Assembly: GCA_002496955.1 (NCBI GenBank)
Contig: DALZ01000071.1
Location: forward strand, 1-6,277
Reading direction: 5' to 3'
From: Euryarchaeota archaeon UBA128
Lineage (GTDB): Archaea > Thermoplasmatota > Poseidoniia > Poseidoniales > Poseidoniaceae
Length of the DNA stretch: 6,277 nt
Positions 5,712 through 6,277 of the stretch are shown here, one piece after another (position 1 is the first letter of the stretch; each line of letters begins with the position of its first letter). The notes beneath the pieces were generated by a model. That model searched no databases, was not told the origin of the DNA, and saw nothing but the letters and a program-made list of their open reading frames with translations. The position numbers were made by a program, and so were the translations under genes.

Positions 5712-6222
5712 AGTCTATTTTTAGTGACACGCGCCACCAGTAAGCAACTAACAGTGTCGGCCATAGTATTCCAACCACCCATGCTAACCAGACGGGTAAC
5801 ATTGTCGGACTATCAACTATTATCGGAATCTCGGTGTGGGACTTGGTATTATTGACATCTGTCCAAATTTGGAGTGTTTGATTACCCGAGAATGGAAACA
5901 AAACGCCACCCTGCCAAAGTTGATAGCCCCCCGGGTTTGCTAAATCCCCAATCATCGTGATATTGCCTTTGTCGGTTGGATAGATTAATTCAGTCCACAC
6001 CTCATTAATCTGCTCTGTTTCATTGTCGTGAGCATATATCACAATCTCGGTTTCAGCAGAGGCTTTAGGCGGCCATATCATGAATTCAACCCACAAGAAA
6101 TTATCATCCACATCAATTAGAAATCGCTTGGGAGCATCGAAGCCATCGCCCTCTTCCGTGAGGTGAATTGCGTGGGCGCTAACTGATGGAAGCAGTAACA
6201 AAGCGCACAGACTGATTGTCAT
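5710..6222 (-). CDS. Exported beta-rich protein with C-terminal membrane anchor, unknown function
   Basis: A 170-residue protein from the ATG at 6220-6222. A hydrophobic stretch (residues 3-15) ends in an A-H-A signal peptidase I site (16-18). About 120 mostly beta-strand residues follow, with FLWVEFMIWPPKA, TEIVIYAHDN, a PGGYQLW turn and TLQIWTDV. A single membrane span at about 143-163 is followed by a short RVSLKID tail. The topology is thus a periplasmic or outside domain held by a C-terminal span. The alternating strands with a Gly-Tyr turn recall YtkA/FixH-type immunoglobulin-like domains, but this is a shape resemblance, not a recognised motif. The start is uncertain: this ATG has no ribosome site and no positive n-region, while the frame stays open to the window edge without another ATG. 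It is the gene directly before the SDR and is almost certainly co-transcribed. Confidence 0.75.
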   Translation of the reverse strand: MTISLCALLLLPSVSAHAIHLTEEGDGFDAPKRFLIDVDDNFLWVEFMIWPPKASAETEIVIYAHDNETEQINEVWTELIYPTDKGNITMIGDLANPGGYQLWQGGVLFPFSGNQTLQIWTDVNNTKSHTEIPIIVDSPTMLPVWLAWVVGILWPTLLVAYWWRVSLKID

Positions 6223-6275
6223 TGTTTTCGTAAAATCTGACAGATTGGTCTTACCTCCGTGGTAATCTCTGGACA
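6219..6275 (-). CDS. Possible last codons of an upstream operon gene (partial)
   Basis: One frame is open from the right window edge to a TGA at 6219-6221 and encodes 18 residues (CPEITTEVRPICQILRKQ). That TGA would overlap the ATG of the secreted protein gene as ATGA, which is the pattern seen at the other junctions of this operon and would explain the lack of a ribosome site there. The stretch is too short to assign a family. A competing view is that the secreted protein itself starts further upstream through this region in its own frame. Confidence 0.35.
   Translation of the reverse strand, partial: CPEITTEVRPICQILRKQ
6253..6258 (-). promoter_or_regulatory. GGAGGT Shine-Dalgarno-like site with no ATG at normal distance
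   Basis: A strong GGAGGT lies 30 nt before the ATG at 6222, too far to serve it. At 9 nt downstream it meets an in-frame CTG (6241-6243), which would add seven residues, including a lysine, to the signal peptide. It may mark an unusual CTG start or be chance inside an upstream gene. Confidence 0.3.
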
Positions 6276-6277
6276 GT

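Overview
The window looks like a bacterial, probably proteobacterial, chromosomal segment of low-to-moderate GC. Hand counts on single 60-base lines range from about 33% to 55%. The evidence is sigma70-type promoter elements, Shine-Dalgarno-spaced starts (two of them GTG), tight operonic overlaps and bacterial protein families. I cannot name the species. An aquatic gammaproteobacterium is a guess from the gene mix only. There is no tRNA, rRNA, CRISPR array or insertion sequence.

Layout: the only plus-strand gene is the 3' end of a CDS (2-121) whose tail resembles an alpha/beta-hydrolase. Everything else reads on the minus strand. From right to left there is an operon of an unread upstream gene (possible last codons at 6219-6275), a secreted protein with a C-terminal membrane anchor (5710-6222), an NAD(P)-dependent SDR epimerase/3-beta-HSD-like protein (4733-5701) and an F390-synthetase/PaaK-like adenylate-forming enzyme (3462-4736). 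Then come separate genes for a DEDDh exonuclease (2489-3310), a small dimeric alpha/beta-barrel (ABM-like) protein (2058-2348), a DUF1295 integral membrane protein (1066-1965) and an unrecognised 216-residue protein (151-801) that has its own near-consensus promoter.

How they may work together: the ligase-like enzyme and the SDR are translationally coupled (GTGA overlap), and the SDR's ribosome site overlaps the stop of the secreted protein. These three are therefore very likely co-expressed. An acyl-adenylating enzyme paired with a 3-beta-HSD-like reductase suggests tailoring of a fatty-acyl or aromatic acid, loosely analogous to the OleC/OleD pair, but the substrate cannot be read from sequence. 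The DUF1295 and ABM genes could be co-transcribed. The exonuclease and the 216-residue protein appear independent.

The points most worth a second look are the uncharacterised three-gene operon, an open frame after the DUF1295 gene that a one-base change in an A5 run would fuse to it, the orphan 216-residue protein with a strong promoter, the unassigned C-terminal domain of the exonuclease, and the ambiguous start of the secreted protein.
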